Assembly: GCA_963855995.1 (NCBI GenBank) | Contig: OY979717.1 | Location: 63,105,743 to 63,169,742, forward strand | Source of the DNA: Muricea muricata | Lineage: Eukaryota; Cnidaria; Anthozoa; Malacalcyonacea; Plexauridae | DNA length: 64,000 nt | Reading direction: 5' to 3' | In this document: one piece after another, positions 11,730 through 25,119 of the stretch | How the letters are laid out: each line of letters opens with the position of its first letter | Position numbering within the stretch: the first letter of the stretch is position 1 | Position numbers and translations under genes: made by a program | The notes under the pieces: model-generated | Seen by the model: the letters and a program-made list of their open reading frames with translations, nothing else | What the model was told of the DNA's origin: nothing | Database searches by the model: none

Positions 11730-14700
11730 TTATGCTCTGGCTTTTAGCTGCTTCATCTTGTACGCAGGGTTTCGTTTCTTCATTTCTTTCTTATGTAGTT
11801 TGTCCTGAAATTGCGAAAATGTCTGTTATTATGAATTTTTTGCATTTTGTGCATTGTGTTCAATTTATAGGGTCTTACATAGTTTTTTGGTAATATTTTA
11901 ACATAGTGTTGACAGGTTGAATGGTATGTTGTAATCATTATTTCTCATGTAAACTGCTATACCTCCCATCGTCTTTGTTTGTCAGTATCATCTTCATTCA
12001 TTATTCGTTCTTTCTCTGCGCGCTGTTTCTCCTCACGACGTTGTTGGGCCGCCTTAACATAAACACAGATACAGGTCATGCAGATGTGGGGGTACAAGGG
12101 TACATCGTGGAACAATAAAATTCTCACAAAAAAAGTGTCGCTTGTGAAGTGCCAGCTCTCATCAAACTCTACCTTTTAAGATTTCCTATTTGATAACAAA
12201 ACCCTATGGTCAAGACAAAGTCCCTGGAGAAATGTCATCACTTGTGCCTCATATTTTCCTATACAACCCTCCATTCAGAAAATACACCGCACATATATAC
12301 CTACCTCTTGACGTGATGCATGAGCTTGTTTCCAAAAGGATTCTTCCATTTCTCGTCTTTTCTTATCAGATTTTGCTTTAGCCTTTAAGGAAACCAAACA
12401 GTATTCATTTACAACACGCTACTCTATCTTAGTAATTTATTGCATTGCGTCTTAAAAATACTAAATTTGACAAATATATCAAATCCTTGTGCACTTAAAA
12501 AACAGCATGGATTGATGGAAAACTCATTTGCATTAACTTAAATGACATCAGATCTGTGGTAAAGAGCCAAAAGACTATGAAAAAGATACCTTTTTCTCTA
12601 TGGGGCGCCAAGTGTAAATTTATTATTTAGCGAATATTTGTTCGTATTTTTCATTATTTATAAATAAAGAGTGTAGAGCAAGATATTTATTTATAAATAA
12701 TGGACGTTTACATCTTCATTATATCTATATAATTGGTTGCACAAGCATTATTATTTATAAATAATACACATGTTTGCCTCATTATTTATAAATAATAACC
12801 GTTTTTAAATTTATTATTTACATATAATGAAGTGCATTGTGCTGCATTTTTATATACAAGTGTTTTACATATAAGCGCCGCAACGCATTATTTACATATA
12901 ATTAAATAAGGACTTGCCACCAATCCATTATTTACATATAATAAATTTACAAACGGCGGACGAGTCAAGATAAGGGTAAAACGCGGATACGGACGAATGT
13001 CCGGACGGATGCTCGGACGGATGTCCGGACGGACGGACGAGAGGGTAAAACACGGATATTAGAGTAAAACGCGGATATGAGGGTAATACGTGGATGTTTT
13101 GATGCAGGTACTTTAAACCAGACGCTACCTCAAATGCTGCGTGAGTAAGTACTGCAACATTCATCCCATCGCATTTAGACTGTTTGCAAACCACTAGAAA
13201 TTCAGCAAGGCTGTGAGTCTGAATATCGCATCCAAATGGACTGAAATCAAAATATGCATATTCCAGCAGTAAAGAAAGCTGGTCCGTGCATATTCCCTTA
13301 AACTCTACGACATTAGTATGGCGAAGGTTTTGGAGCAATCGCGCTTCTTTAATAAGAAATTTCTTAGTGTCTTTGTCAGCACTTATCCAGTTTTTAACTA
13401 CGACTTTGCTTTCGTCAGGAAGCTTCGCCGGAAAAACAACCGCAAATGCGCCGACTCTTATTTCCTCCTTATCGACCAAATTTTTGTATGAAAAAATAGA
13501 CAGTTCTCTAAAATCTAAATCGGATTTAGTCTGTCCGCACCAAGTTTCCGAAGAGCGGCATTTTACTTTAATGAACACGCTCTAGATTTGTGCTCCACAT
13601 GTCATGCTGTCTTAATTACAGTTGAGGTCTTTAAGGGGCTTATTGAGTTGACTCGCCTTGCAGAGTTGACTTGCAAATTGCGATTACATGTGCCGGGATG
13701 GCTCAAAAACGCATTAAGATTAATAATGCACAACACTCGAAAAATCGTGGCAAATTTTTTATTAATATATAATGGTTTGTATATTGCATGTTATGACTTC
13801 ATTACGTATAGAAGGAAGTTTTAGCTATTGGTAGCTATAGCTATTAGTAGCTATTGGCCCCGATCGGTTTTTCGCTTTTCAATCTTACGATTTGGGTTTT
13901 CGTAAAATGTTTTAATTTTGCAGTCCAAAATGTTATTAAAGCGTGTATTGAAACATAAAACATCATTCATTTGCTATTTTGAGTTTCATGACTTATATTT
14001 GTTTACATTTTCAAGATTAAAATCACTCCCGTGCCCGAATTCAACTCACTTTGCAGGACAACTCGCCCATGTAATCGGTGCCTTAAAATGTTATAATGAT
14101 GATTACCAATGTTATGATTACCAATGTTATCCACGTTTTACCCTCATATCCACGTTTTACCCTCTCATCCACGTTTTATTGTCATATCCGTGTTTACCCT
14201 CTCGTGCGTCCGGACATCCGTCCGAGCATCCGTCCGGACATTCGTCCGTATCCGCGTTTTACCCTTACCTTGACTCGTCCGCCGTTTGTAAATTTATTAT
14301 ATGTAAATAATGGATTGGTGGCAAGTCCTTATTTAATTATATGTAAATAATGCGTTGCGGCGCTTATATGTAAAACACTTATATATAAAAATGCAGCACA
14401 ATGCACTTCATTATATGTAAATAATAAATTTAAAAACGGTTATTATTTATAAATAATGAGGCAAACATGTGTATTATTTATAAATAATAATGCTTGTGCA
14501 ACCAATTATATAGATATAATGAAGATGTAAACGTCCATTATTTATAAATAAATATCTTGCTCTACACTCTTTATTTATAAATAATGAAAAATACGAACAA
14601 ATATTCGCTAAATAATAAATTTACACTTGGCGCCCCATATTTCTCTAGGAATAAAACTTACATTTCCTAAAGTGTCCTAAATACAACAAATATGTCAAAT

Positions 14701-17700
14701 CCACAAAGGCTGTATGTGCACTTTAAGTGGACATGATATGAGCTATCATTGTAAATATAATAGTTTTGTACGACCAGAAAGGATGCAATGCAAGATCTGA
14801 TATAAACTTACATCTTTACTAAGTTTAAATTTCTTTACTTTATCCATAAAATGAAATATTAAATTTATTAGAGGCTTGCACACTTCCATGTAGGTGTATT
14901 TCGTCTTGCCTTTACCAGGAACTAAACATAGTGGGAAAGCAACAAAAAGTAAAACTAGTTTAAAAGCAGAAGCTTAATTAATATACAGTAGTTGAAGTAA
15001 AGTAGGATAATTTAATCAAATCACATCAATGATCTCCAGAAGATGTCAGTCAGATATAATGTCAGGTCAAAATAGAGCAAGATAACTCCCAAAAAGAGGT
15101 AAGGTGAACATACAAGTTGTTTTAAATATGTATCTGCGTACAGCGCAAGCTATGTATGGAAGTAGTTGTCATACTTACGATTAAATGTAAATATTAAGAC
15201 TTTTCTTGCTTTAGGTGGTTTTATTTCCTCAGGATTCTCAACCTCACTAAAAGATATAACTTTGTCATTATTGAATCTTTTTGCTGTACATGACCAGAGT
15301 ATGTCGAACATAAAAACGTTATCACCGTTAATTCAATGAAATTATTACATTCAGAAACTTTGCCAGGAAAGAATTATTGAAAAAGTATAAACTAGATACA
15401 TTGTATAAAATATATCGTTGTTTTACAACGATATACATGTACTTTGATAGTTTACTTCTCAGAATGACCCGTTTACTATTGAACTACACGTATCACACTC
15501 TATCCATCATACTAAAGTTAGACTAACGACTAACGTGTGGTCTAATGATGAGAAAACGCAGAAAAAAATAGAAATATTTCAAGGTGTGCATAATTTTGTA
15601 TTGTAACTCAGTGATGACCGTAACTTTAGTCCAAGTTACTTACTCTGGATTCTTTTTATACCCAACATATTGATCTGAGAAATGAAGACTTTCAAATAAA
15701 TCACTTTTATCTGTGATTAATTTCGTAACCTAAAAAAGCAATAATACAGTACAACCTAAGAATCTTCAGAAGCAATGAAATTTTTTTCTATTCGACGAAT
15801 TTGTACAACTGTGCAAACATCAGTGCTTACCGTTACTGAAAGCAAACTTAAAATTTCTGTACTTTCTGATAAAACACTATAGGTAGCAGGCAAGCCAAGT
15901 TTCTCTCCTGGCCGTCGTTCTGGGCAGAAGAAACTCTGTGAAAAAAATAATAGAAATTAAAATCAGCAAATATCTACAGTGTTTGCAATAGAGGCACCCC
16001 ACACGCTGCAATTTTCTTGCAACTTAATTTTCTCCATTTTTTTCCGTGCAACGCAATTCTACTCTTAAGAGATGTTGATTAGTGAAGAGTTTTACTATGT
16101 CAAGGAGGCATTAGCAAAATATTACGAAGACGCGTACAGTATTTGCCAATTTTACATCTCTCGTGAGTAGAATTGAACAAACTGCAGCATGTGACAGTGC
16201 GTTAATAAAATAAAACGAGATCACATACTAAATCTTGAAGTTCTTTTTGCATTTTTCCTGCTGTACGCTTTGGATAGATTGCAAAAACAAAGTTATCCAT
16301 ATCCTCATCACTCATATAAACTGTAGCAACCTTAAGAAAATATCAAGTGAAGAATTGAGGTGCAATCACACAGACCTGTTGTTTAGATAAATTCAAAATA
16401 CCCGAATCACAATGCTAATATGCTCATCGTTAACTAAATTATTCTTTACGAATGACTAACAAACAAGGTTGCTACCAAGGTACTTTTTAAATTTTTGTTA
16501 AATTTTATGTGAGTGACGTCTGGATCCACTCCTCCGCAAAAGGCTTTTTAGATTAATATTAGATGGGAGATAAATGGATAAATATTTACATGTAGAGGTT
16601 TACATGAAGTACCAGAGAAATTACCAGAGAAAGAAAGGAGAAGATCTACCCTTATTATATACTGTACTACTTTATACATACCATTTTATCTGAAGTTGGT
16701 TTGAACATGTATGTGAGAACATGAACTAAGTCGTGTCTTTTTAGTAGCTGAAAATATAATAAACGTACAGTTTTTATACGAGAAATATAATTTCGTACAA
16801 AACCATTGAGACATAAAATTGGTACAAAAATATTTTTTCGAACATTTTGAAAAAAAAACCCAAAAAGTGGGAATTTATGTTTGAGAGATAAGTATTTAGA
16901 CCGGCATAGCGTACCGATGCAAGTTTCAGCAGCTTGACTTACTTTCAGTTCAATAAGAAGTCCTTCACAATTAACTCTTCCGGAACTCCAAAGAGAATAA
17001 TGACTTTCACTCTCTTTGACAAGAATTCCCTGTTGAGGTTCGTCACCCGATCCATCATCACCTGTAAATCAATAAAAAAGCCACAAATTTGTCAGTCAGA
17101 TTTATACTATTTATCAACTTTGCCACAACGCAGGGTGAGGAGCGGACTAGCAATTTTCCGGCCTAGGTCAGGAATGGAACTCGGGCTTGGGTACAAGCGT
17201 ATAAATACGAAGTTTTTAAAGTAATTATTTTCTTTGCTTAAAATAACACGTAAATTCTATTGTAGTAAACAAAAGAGCAAACGCAGGACATTCTAAACAT
17301 CACTGCTCTATAACATTTTCTCAATATAAGGATGTGATTTGAATCAAATTGGAAAGACACTGCAACAAAATTGTACAAACACTTGTAAAACAACTTTTTT
17401 AAAATATAAAGATTGTGGTACCTGTCCTTTGCTAAATAGAGGCCAATTAACTCGCCTTTACAACCAGTTGCACTTACCAACAATCGAAAAATTATCTTGC
17501 ATGATGTTTCTGTTATACTTCATCCTAACAATATGTGAACAGTCACTTAAAAATGACGTTGGTAGTGCATGTAGCAATACAATTACAGTAATTGCAGCAT
17601 AGGATGTCACACAATGAAAACGTTACGAAAAATAAAGCACTGTTGGGGCAATTATATGCGAAAAGGTGAGAAAAATTTGTACATAATATATAACCAAATA

Positions 17701-20700
17701 ATCATAAGATAAAAATCCACAGAAAGTTTGTTTGCCAATGTAAAGAATACTTTACATTGACTAAGCTATTAAAAAAGCTATTAAAAAATCTACTGTAGCC
17801 ATCAAAGAAAGCAACCCATATTCAACAAATCCCTTCACCATGCAAACATCTACAAATCATCTTATACAACTTACCATGCTGTGGCCAGTTTTGAATTTTT
17901 ACTTCTTCCAGCAAAGAAATTCAAAGCATAAGCCGCTAAACCAGCAATCATAAGAATCTCAAGATAAAAACCTTCCCAGTTTGCTCTCAAATGATATGGA
18001 ACCTAAAATTATGATACACACGCAATTAAGATCATATACTTTAATTTTTTTAATTTTTTAATTTTATTAGGCTTTGCCAAGACTATACACACATTAACAA
18101 AAACAATATATATGACATTGACATGGCTAGGTAATCGCTACAGCTCAAGCTAATTACAGCGATCCTTCACACAATACGAAAAATACAATCAAATTAACAC
18201 TTAAAAATTGCACGGAAAAGCAGAATACCTCATCTATTTCTATACATACAAGCTAACTACAGCACGATATTGGACAGGACAGGTTACGAGACGTATTACA
18301 ACACAAACATATAGATTTCCACGTTCGTGGATTCTCTGCATCATAGGCAGTTTTTGAGGCAAGTTTATAGTAAGTTAGAAGACCGCTTTTAAAACTGTTG
18401 AATGTAGTGTTTTTATGTGTCAGGTCTTTTGGTAGAATGTTCCACAATCTCGTTGATCTCGTCAAGAAAGACTTCTGATATGTTGCGGTCTTGCACTTTT
18501 TTGTTTTATACATCAGATTGTTCGGATCAGCAGATCTTGTTGCTCTTTCCCTGTTTTGGATTGTTGGTGATAACTCGTTATTGATGACTGTTATCCCACG
18601 AGTGCATTTGAAGAAGAAAACCATGTCAAGATACTCGTACCAGTAACAAACAGGAATTAAACCAAGCATTTCAAGTCTCTGGTTATAACTAAACTCGCAG
18701 AAGACAGGAAGATCCAAAATGTAGTTGGTTGCTCGCCTTTGTACCCTTTCTATACGCTTAATAAAGTTGACTGATTGGGGAGCCCAGACCTGAGAACCAT
18801 AGCATAGTTGGGATCGGACTAAGGACAGAAATAAGGTTCGACGAACGGAGGTAGTTTTTATGTCAAGCGTTTGCCTTCTTATATAACCTAACATCTTACT
18901 TGCTTGTGTGCATTGATATTCAACATGTTTTGTCCAGTTAAGGTTAGATGAAGTCCACACTCCCAAGTCACGTTCAAAATCGATGCTTTCCAAGACAGTG
19001 TTGTGTACTTTGTAAGGGTGTTCTATCTTCTTCTGTTTCCGCGTTATTCTTAGAATTTTGCACTTCTCAGCGTTAAGTTCCAGATTGACATTGCTGGTGC
19101 ACACTTCGAAGTGTGTGAGGTCTTGCTATAGTGCTGTGCAAACTCCGGTTTTGTCACCTCCGCCTCCGGCAAAAAAAACTCCGGCTCCGGGAAAAAAACT
19201 CCAGCTCCGGCAGAAAATTTTAGGCTTGTGCAAATTTGTCAAAATTGGAAATTTTTACAGTTTGGAAGTTTTTACTTTCACATGCTTTACCGTCTTGCGG
19301 ACGTCACAGTTATACAAAAATAACATAAAATACCATAATTATAATTTGTATGTTTGTGTCAAGCTGTATTGGGCTGTATTTACTTTTTCTTCGATGGAGT
19401 TAGTTTTTCGTTGATCTATGATATAAGTTTGCAGCACAAATAAGTGCTGCCGGAGGTGAACAAACTCCGGCTCCAGCTCCGGCTCCGGCAAAGTAGGTCA
19501 AAACTCCGGCTCCGGCTCTCCGGCTCCGGTGCACAGCACTACTTGCAGCAAGGATGCGTCGTGTATGGAGTTTATGGTTCTGAAGAGCTTCGTGTCGTCA
19601 GCGAAGATCGCGATAGTTGAGTTACTTACGGTGTTGGAGAGGTGGTTTTCGTACAACAGGAACAGCAATGGATCAAGTATCGAACCTTGTGGAACTCCTG
19701 ATGTTACGGCTAACGGTCTTGATGTTACTCCATGAACCGTTGTTTGCTGACGTCGATTACTGAGATACGATGAGAACCAATTCAGGATGTTTCCACCGAA
19801 CCCAAATTCGCGTAGTCGTTTCAGAAGCTTAGCATGACCTACTTTATCGAAAGCCTTACATAAATCTAGATAAGTCACGTCAATTTGTTCACCACTGTCC
19901 AGTTTGCTCCCAATCTGCTCGAATACTTCAATAAGTTGCGTTACACACGATTTTCCTGGCACAAATCCGTGATGACAAGGGTTTATTTGTTGGAATACAT
20001 GATTTTTGATATTATAAAAGACACAACGTTCCAACACTTTAGAGACAAGGGAAAGCAGCGAGATTGGTCGATAATTCTCTACGTACGATTTCTTCCCTCG
20101 CTTATGCAAAGGTACGACATTAGCTAATTTCCAATCATCAGGAAGGTTCCCGCAGCGTTATGATTTGTTAAGGAGTGCGCAAAGTGATGGAGCGATCTGG
20201 TATGCTGTCTCTGTCAATAGTTGCGCAGGAATTCCGTCGGGACCGTGGGCTTTGTTGTTATCTAAATTCCTCAGCCCGGCAATTACCTCATCATTTGTTA
20301 GTGTTATCTCGTCCAGTATAATGTCAGTTTTCGAATGATTTTCTTGCTGGTGATCGGTATCAGAGTCGTGCGTAAAAATGGAGGCGAAATACGTGTTAAA
20401 TGAATTTGCTATTTCTATGTCATTGTTGGCAGACGTTCTTTCTGTGTTATTGTCTAAAAGACAGGGTTTCTCTCTATTAATTAAGATGTAGTGAATAAAT
20501 ATTAACTGTACTTATAGGGTTTTCGACATATTAATGTACCGTAATAATTGGTAAGAAATCTAATATCGGTATATTGGCGTAATATTTTCAGTAATAACAA
20601 TGTGTCTAAATTTCTGGTATACAATACATCGATTTTACATTGTTGAATCATGGCATTTTTTGCATCATAACAAAGATGCTTTTTTAATAGTTTGAAATTG

Positions 20701-23700
20701 GCTGAATATGACTGGCAAAAATTACTTGCAAACAACTTCAAAATTTTCGAATATCAGTAGCATAACCAGAACATAATTACTCCGCCCATCCACAAGGCAT
20801 GGCAGGGTTTTAAATGCGCCCCGTTTCTGTTTTTTTTCCGGTGTCAGAGGATGGTGCAGTGCTAATGGGTGATACTGCTGACATTGCTGTGTGGACTGAG
20901 ACCAATTCATTTTCAAGCACAATATCTCAACAAAACACACATTTTAACAAGTATAATAAAATATCTAAACGATAAAAGGTTCTGTGTACAAAAATTGCAT
21001 CCAAGTATTTTACAATGGCAGATCACAACTGTAAATAAATACTCATACTGGTACAACACTCATTCAACACTATATTAGCTCTGTTACTTATACATGCAAT
21101 ATGCTTCACTTGAATGACACTTAATTGGAGTTTTTCTCATGTATACAAGTGTGGTGTGATTAGCTTTTCACACGCCTGGTTCATCCACCAATTTTGGCTG
21201 CTGCCTCTTTTTCAAGTCCCATGACAATATAATGCAATTAAAGGATACAAATTACAATCATATAATAGAGAAGTTTCATAACGAGTTACTTAACTAGCAG
21301 CAATCCATTGATCAGCAAAACTACTCAACAAGATTAATACAAATAAAAGGTTTAACAGCAAGAAAATGAACTACAAAATTTGACCAGTCACCTTGACAGG
21401 CTTTACCGGTGTTAAATTATTGTACTAACATACCTTTGTTATTGTCAAATCAGGCTCTGATTGTTTGCTTTTACTTCCAGATTTATCCTTTGAATAACCC
21501 TAGTAACAATGGAGAATTAAAACAACCAACTACAATTAGGCAACCCTAACAATATAATAGATTCACATTATCCTGTATTAATTAATATCTAAAGTATTAA
21601 ATATTAAGAAGTTCCTTTTATGTTTGCATGTTGAATATAATTTTGTAGAAACACCATGTGGTGTATGAAAACCTAAAATGCTGTATGTTTGTAAATTTGC
21701 AAATCTTTCAAAATTACTAGGATATAATTTGTTATAATTTTGCATAATTACACTGTACATACCTCAAATTCTTCCTCATCAGCAAAGTGATCATAATCAT
21801 CATCAGCCTTTGAAAGATAAATTCAATTTTTAAGATATTAATTAATTATTCACACCTTTTTTACACCATATGCAAAATTCTTCACATGCAAATTTATGTA
21901 AAGTCCCAGGTTTTATAACTACATTTTACAAATACCAAGTTGGATATGCAAATATCACAGTAAGGTAGACACCATAAAAGCAGTCATCAACTCTGAAGAG
22001 CTTGGTGTACCAGGGTTTTTTGTGGAAATTTTTTGGACCAAAAAAAGCCCTCAAAACTTAATTTTGAATCATGTTTTAAAACCCAATCATCTTACCAAAA
22101 TGCTTAGCACAGTTAAAGTGAGGTCGTTCGATTTAAATTCAACATATATAGAATTATTTTTTAGCTGGAAACTTAAAAATTAGACAAGAGTAGCTGGAAA
22201 TCATTTCACAACACGAGAAAAAAATACACATTATAGCAACAGTTGTATTCAGTGCATCCTCAGGCTGCTCCATTTACTGTTTTGGAATACTTAAAACACC
22301 ATTCCAGAACTGTGTGTAATGGAGTGCACACACTGTTCTAGAACAGTGTTCAGTGTCTTATATATGTGTGCAAACAAGCATTGTTATATTTCATTACTTA
22401 TTCACATAATACACTGTACAATGATTTACAGTCTTTTCATATCAAAAACATAATATATAACATTTGTTTGAACATTACTACATTAGAGTATTTAAATATT
22501 AGACTAAATGTTCGATAAAGTCAGAGGATTTCAATGAAGTTGGAATTAAGTAGTATGAGTATATACAATACATGAATTGTTCATAATCTACGAACAATTA
22601 GCCATATAGTGCTTCAAGTAATGTATTACTGTAAAATAACATTTGTTTCTAACCACACCACCCCACCTGCAGACTGTTTACTTTATCTCTCACTCCATTG
22701 AATTTCACCTCACCACAATACAACATACTTTACCTCAACTGTTATTTCATCTTCTGAATCATCACCTTCATCATTTTCACTGCTATCATCTGAAATAATT
22801 TATTATACAGTGAATAAATATATAAGGCACAAATTTCCTCCCTTGGAAATGCTGCTAATGGAAATCCTATCTCATTAAATGGAGTAACATCCAGCATGCC
22901 AAACCTTCACACAAATAAAACAGAAAAATAATACCTACAGAGATATTGAGATTAATAGAATAGGATAATGTATGATCCAACAAAAAATGTTTGCTTAAGA
23001 TATTACTTATTACTTAGCAAAGCTAGCCGGACAATTTATACAAAGTTAAATCATGATCATTATTCATTCCTTTAAAAGTTCATGCCTTATACGGTCTATC
23101 AAAACAGAAAAATTTGCATTTTCATAACCAAATGTGGGGCTGACTTTGAAACTGTGATCTACAGTAGGTACCTGGTTAACAGAGAGTAATGAAGTTGATA
23201 ACATCTGCATGAGCAAAAGGTTTTATAATTAGACTCAAAAGTCAAGCACAAAATCTTATTACTTTCTGTCTTGAAACTAAAACATTTTAGAATACAATTT
23301 TCTCATTGCTTTAATATCTACAAATTAACATACATACAATTACAGAACTAAAATATTGACCTGATTAGAAATGCCTAGCATACAAAAAGATTAAAAATGA
23401 AGTGATGATGCAGGAAATATATTTTATCTGCAGTCTTCATTGTGCAGTTTGCCCTCACCACAGGTATGCAGTATGTATTTTACATCAACTGCATCAATAA
23501 CTGGCATAACTGGCTTGCTAACAAATTAATTCCAACTTAGGTTAATGCTGATATTTTAATTTTTGCAATTAGTATGCACTTGGCGCTGTGATACCAACAT
23601 CACGTCCATTTTGCTTTCAAAGTAGAAAGAATGAGTTGAGTGAAGTATGTTTGTCAGTGCTTTTACAGCTACAAACTAAAAATAAATTAGTAGTTTCTTG

Positions 23701-25119
23701 TTTGTTTGTTTCTATACTTTCTGGATATTTTTCCCTCTTAATTTCTTATCAAATGATACACCATAAAATGCAAATAATATACTTTATGGAGTCTGTAAGA
23801 ATAGCAGAATGTTACACAAATTTGTGCACCAATACATTGCCAACACATTGCTCCAAGCACATCCAGACAAGTTTCAAACACATTCAAGGGTTGTCAATGA
23901 TTTTCAATCTCTATCTATTACTGAAACTAAAACTAATTCGGCAACCTATAGTGATATGGCATGCGTTAATGGCACATGCCAGACTGCTTTCCGAGGCCTT
24001 GCTGCCACAGAAACACGGAGAGAAATTGCTAGGCTACTTTAATGCAATATAGTCTAGTTCTACCTTACATTCCGTTTGTCAACTGTATTCAAATCAATAA
24101 CCACTCCAAAGGGGTTATGGCAGGTATGTTTTTACACTACAGTTGAACTGGCAAGCTAGCAGTCAGTGTTTTTAATTAGTATCAAACAAAATAAAAAAAA
24201 TAGTATCAAACAATATGATATAATTTTATGGACTGGCAGGCTTATTAATTGTTGTTGCTGGCAGAAATATCTGGCAGAAAACAAATTATAGAATGCAGTC
24301 TGAGGCATATGTATTTTGTGTTTACTCTTGTACGGTACAGCACTGATCATGGGAACGTTAACAGTTCCCTGCAAGATGTGATTCCCATTCTCCTGGACAG
24401 GGCCTTTTCCCCATGGATGGAATTCCTGTCCGGCAGGACAAACAATTCATCCCGCTGGTTAGCTTCTCATCCAGAGCAATGGATTTTCTCAGGACAAGAA
24501 TCTGTTGTTTCGAGTATGTTTTATCAATTTCTTTTAACAAGACATACAACATTCATGGAGAAGAAGCTTGTATAGTAGACAATTTTCAAATGATTCAAAA
24601 GCACTTTTTGTACACAATAAATATGTATTTAAATCAGTCTCAATGTCTACTCACCAATGCAACACATACTGAAAAACAAAACAGACCATAAAAAGTGCTT
24701 TCACAGTTTCACTACAACAGGGAATTACAGGGAAACAAGGCAAATTTGAGAAGATACTTGAATCATGACAGCATAACTCGATGATTTCCTTTGTAAAATA
24801 TTAATATTTGCGCGTTTTGCAAAAAAAAGACATTTTGAATGAGACTAATTACTGTTTTGAAATGAAACGTACCCGTTTCAATATCAGCTTCATTGTCATC
24901 AAATTCCTCAGCCTTGTTTCGTTCAGCCGGCTGATTTTCAATCTCATCTTCATAAGAGTCGTCAACATCATCATCATCTTCTCTCTCAAATTCAGCGAAA
25001 TCATTCATCTCGGAATTTTTGTCTGATGCTTTACCTTCTTGCGCAGCCAATGAATACGACAGTAACAGTACAAAAAGAAATAGTATCGAAAAAATTGATT
25101 TGCACCAAATTGACGCCAT
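11730..25119 (-). CDS. CCDC47: CCDC47, PAT-complex ER membrane chaperone subunit (16 exons, 495 aa)
   Basis: Exons on the minus strand, 5' to 3': 25119-24873, 22789-22734, 21807-21763, 21499-21434, 18002-17875, 17524-17478, 17061-16943, 16747-16682, 16330-16229, 15935-15831, 15729-15644, 15246-15179, 14921-14812, 12382-12305, 12052-11963, 11804-11730. All have GT/AG borders; they sum to 1488 bases with phases closing, giving 495 aa against 483 in human. The protein has a signal peptide (FSILFLFVLLLSYSLA), an acidic luminal region, one membrane helix (about residues 150-172, in WEGFYLEILMIAGLAAYALN), a cytosolic domain (LWSSGRVNCEGLLIELK) and a basic coiled-coil tail ending KMKQLKARA. Known role: with Asterix, CCDC47 forms the PAT complex that shields polar membrane helices at the translocon, and it affects ER calcium. 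Introns 4 and 13 hold a LINE and a gene-capturing foldback element, apparently tolerated. Confidence 0.95.
12599..14639. mobile_element. foldback/TIR element that captured a kinase exon (in CCDC47 intron 13)
   Basis: Arms of about 500 bp (12599-13100 and 14116-14639) are nearly perfect inverted copies starting TATGGGGCGCCAAGTG. They contain repeated TTATTTATAAATAATG and TTATTTACATATAATG blocks, then GTCCGGACGGATG-type repeats and CGCGGATA/GGGTAAAAC repeats. TTTCTC flanks both ends (12593-12598 and 14640-14645), a candidate 6-bp duplication; a 10-bp duplication with one mismatch is also possible. The interior holds a truncated protein-kinase exon, making this a Pack-type element. No transposase is present. 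It lies wholly within an intron of CCDC47. Confidence 0.85.
13103..13585 (-). pseudogene. captured protein-kinase exon fragment, truncated before the catalytic loop
   Basis: Reading on the minus strand from an apparent splice acceptor (AATCTAG, about 13585) the frame gives a kinase N-lobe: a degenerate glycine loop (VGAFAVVF), the VVVK lysine, the helix-C glutamate in KEARLLQNLRHTNVV, a hinge-like LLLEYAYF, and subdomain VIa ending GLKYLHQN. Homology stops exactly where HRDLK should follow and runs directly into the element's TCCACGTATTACC repeat. The fragment therefore lacks the catalytic loop, DFG and C-lobe and cannot be an active kinase. The partial exon plus acceptor implies capture of genomic DNA rather than a processed copy. 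Confidence 0.75.
15405..15440. repeat. small perfect hairpin in CCDC47 intron 11
   Basis: ATATATCGTTGT and its complement ACAACGATATA are separated by about 3 bases. No function assigned. Confidence 0.5.
16049..16175. repeat. short inverted repeat in CCDC47 intron 9
   Basis: CAATTCTACTCTTAAGAGATG at the left is mirrored by CATCTCTCGTGAGTAGAATTG at the right, about 125 bp overall; a MITE-like hairpin. Confidence 0.45.
18253..19104 (-). pseudogene. LINE reverse transcriptase, C-terminal part
   Basis: A 283-codon open frame equivalent to the thumb and C-terminal region of non-LTR retrotransposon reverse transcriptases. Typical segments are LNAEKCKILRITRK, SLVRSQLCYGSQVWAP and TRLWNILPKDL. It would be continuous with the part at 19541-20109 but for the inserted MITE, so it is not a separate gene. 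Confidence 0.8.
19130..19540. mobile_element. CCGGCTCC-rich MITE inserted in the LINE reverse transcriptase
   Basis: Terminal repeats AGTGCTGTGCA and TGCACAGCACT are each followed by multiple CTCCGGC motifs. The insertion falls exactly between the reverse transcriptase segments ending HDASLLQ and beginning DLTHFEVCTS. The flanks share CTTGC, so a degenerate duplication is likely. It is younger than the LINE it splits. Confidence 0.75.
19541..20109 (-). pseudogene. LINE reverse transcriptase, catalytic part
   Basis: This frame carries the fingers and palm motifs of a CR1/Jockey-like reverse transcriptase, including FADDTKLF with the catalytic aspartates. Upstream homology continues to about 20480 in a shifted frame. 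It ends at the MITE boundary. Confidence 0.85.

Larger units (their letters stand above)
18045..20480 (-). mobile_element. CR1/L2-type LINE, 5'-truncated, in CCDC47 intron 4
   Basis: Minus-strand reverse transcriptase homology runs from about 20480 (NNKAHGPDGIP) through ENYRPISLLSLVSKVLE, YLDLCKAFDKVGH, GVPQGSILDPLLFLLY and the catalytic IFADDTKL box to the C-terminal thumb and connection region (ERDLGVWTSSNLNWTKHVE). The endonuclease is missing. The 3' end lies near 18045 with an A/T-rich short repeat tail. The frame is broken near 20150 and interrupted by the MITE at 19130-19540. It lies in the same orientation as CCDC47, whose exons 4 and 5 flank it. Confidence 0.85.

Noticed and set aside
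23588-24575. Several ORFs in CCDC47 intron 1
   Set aside because: Short, overlapping and without any domain; AT-rich intron DNA.
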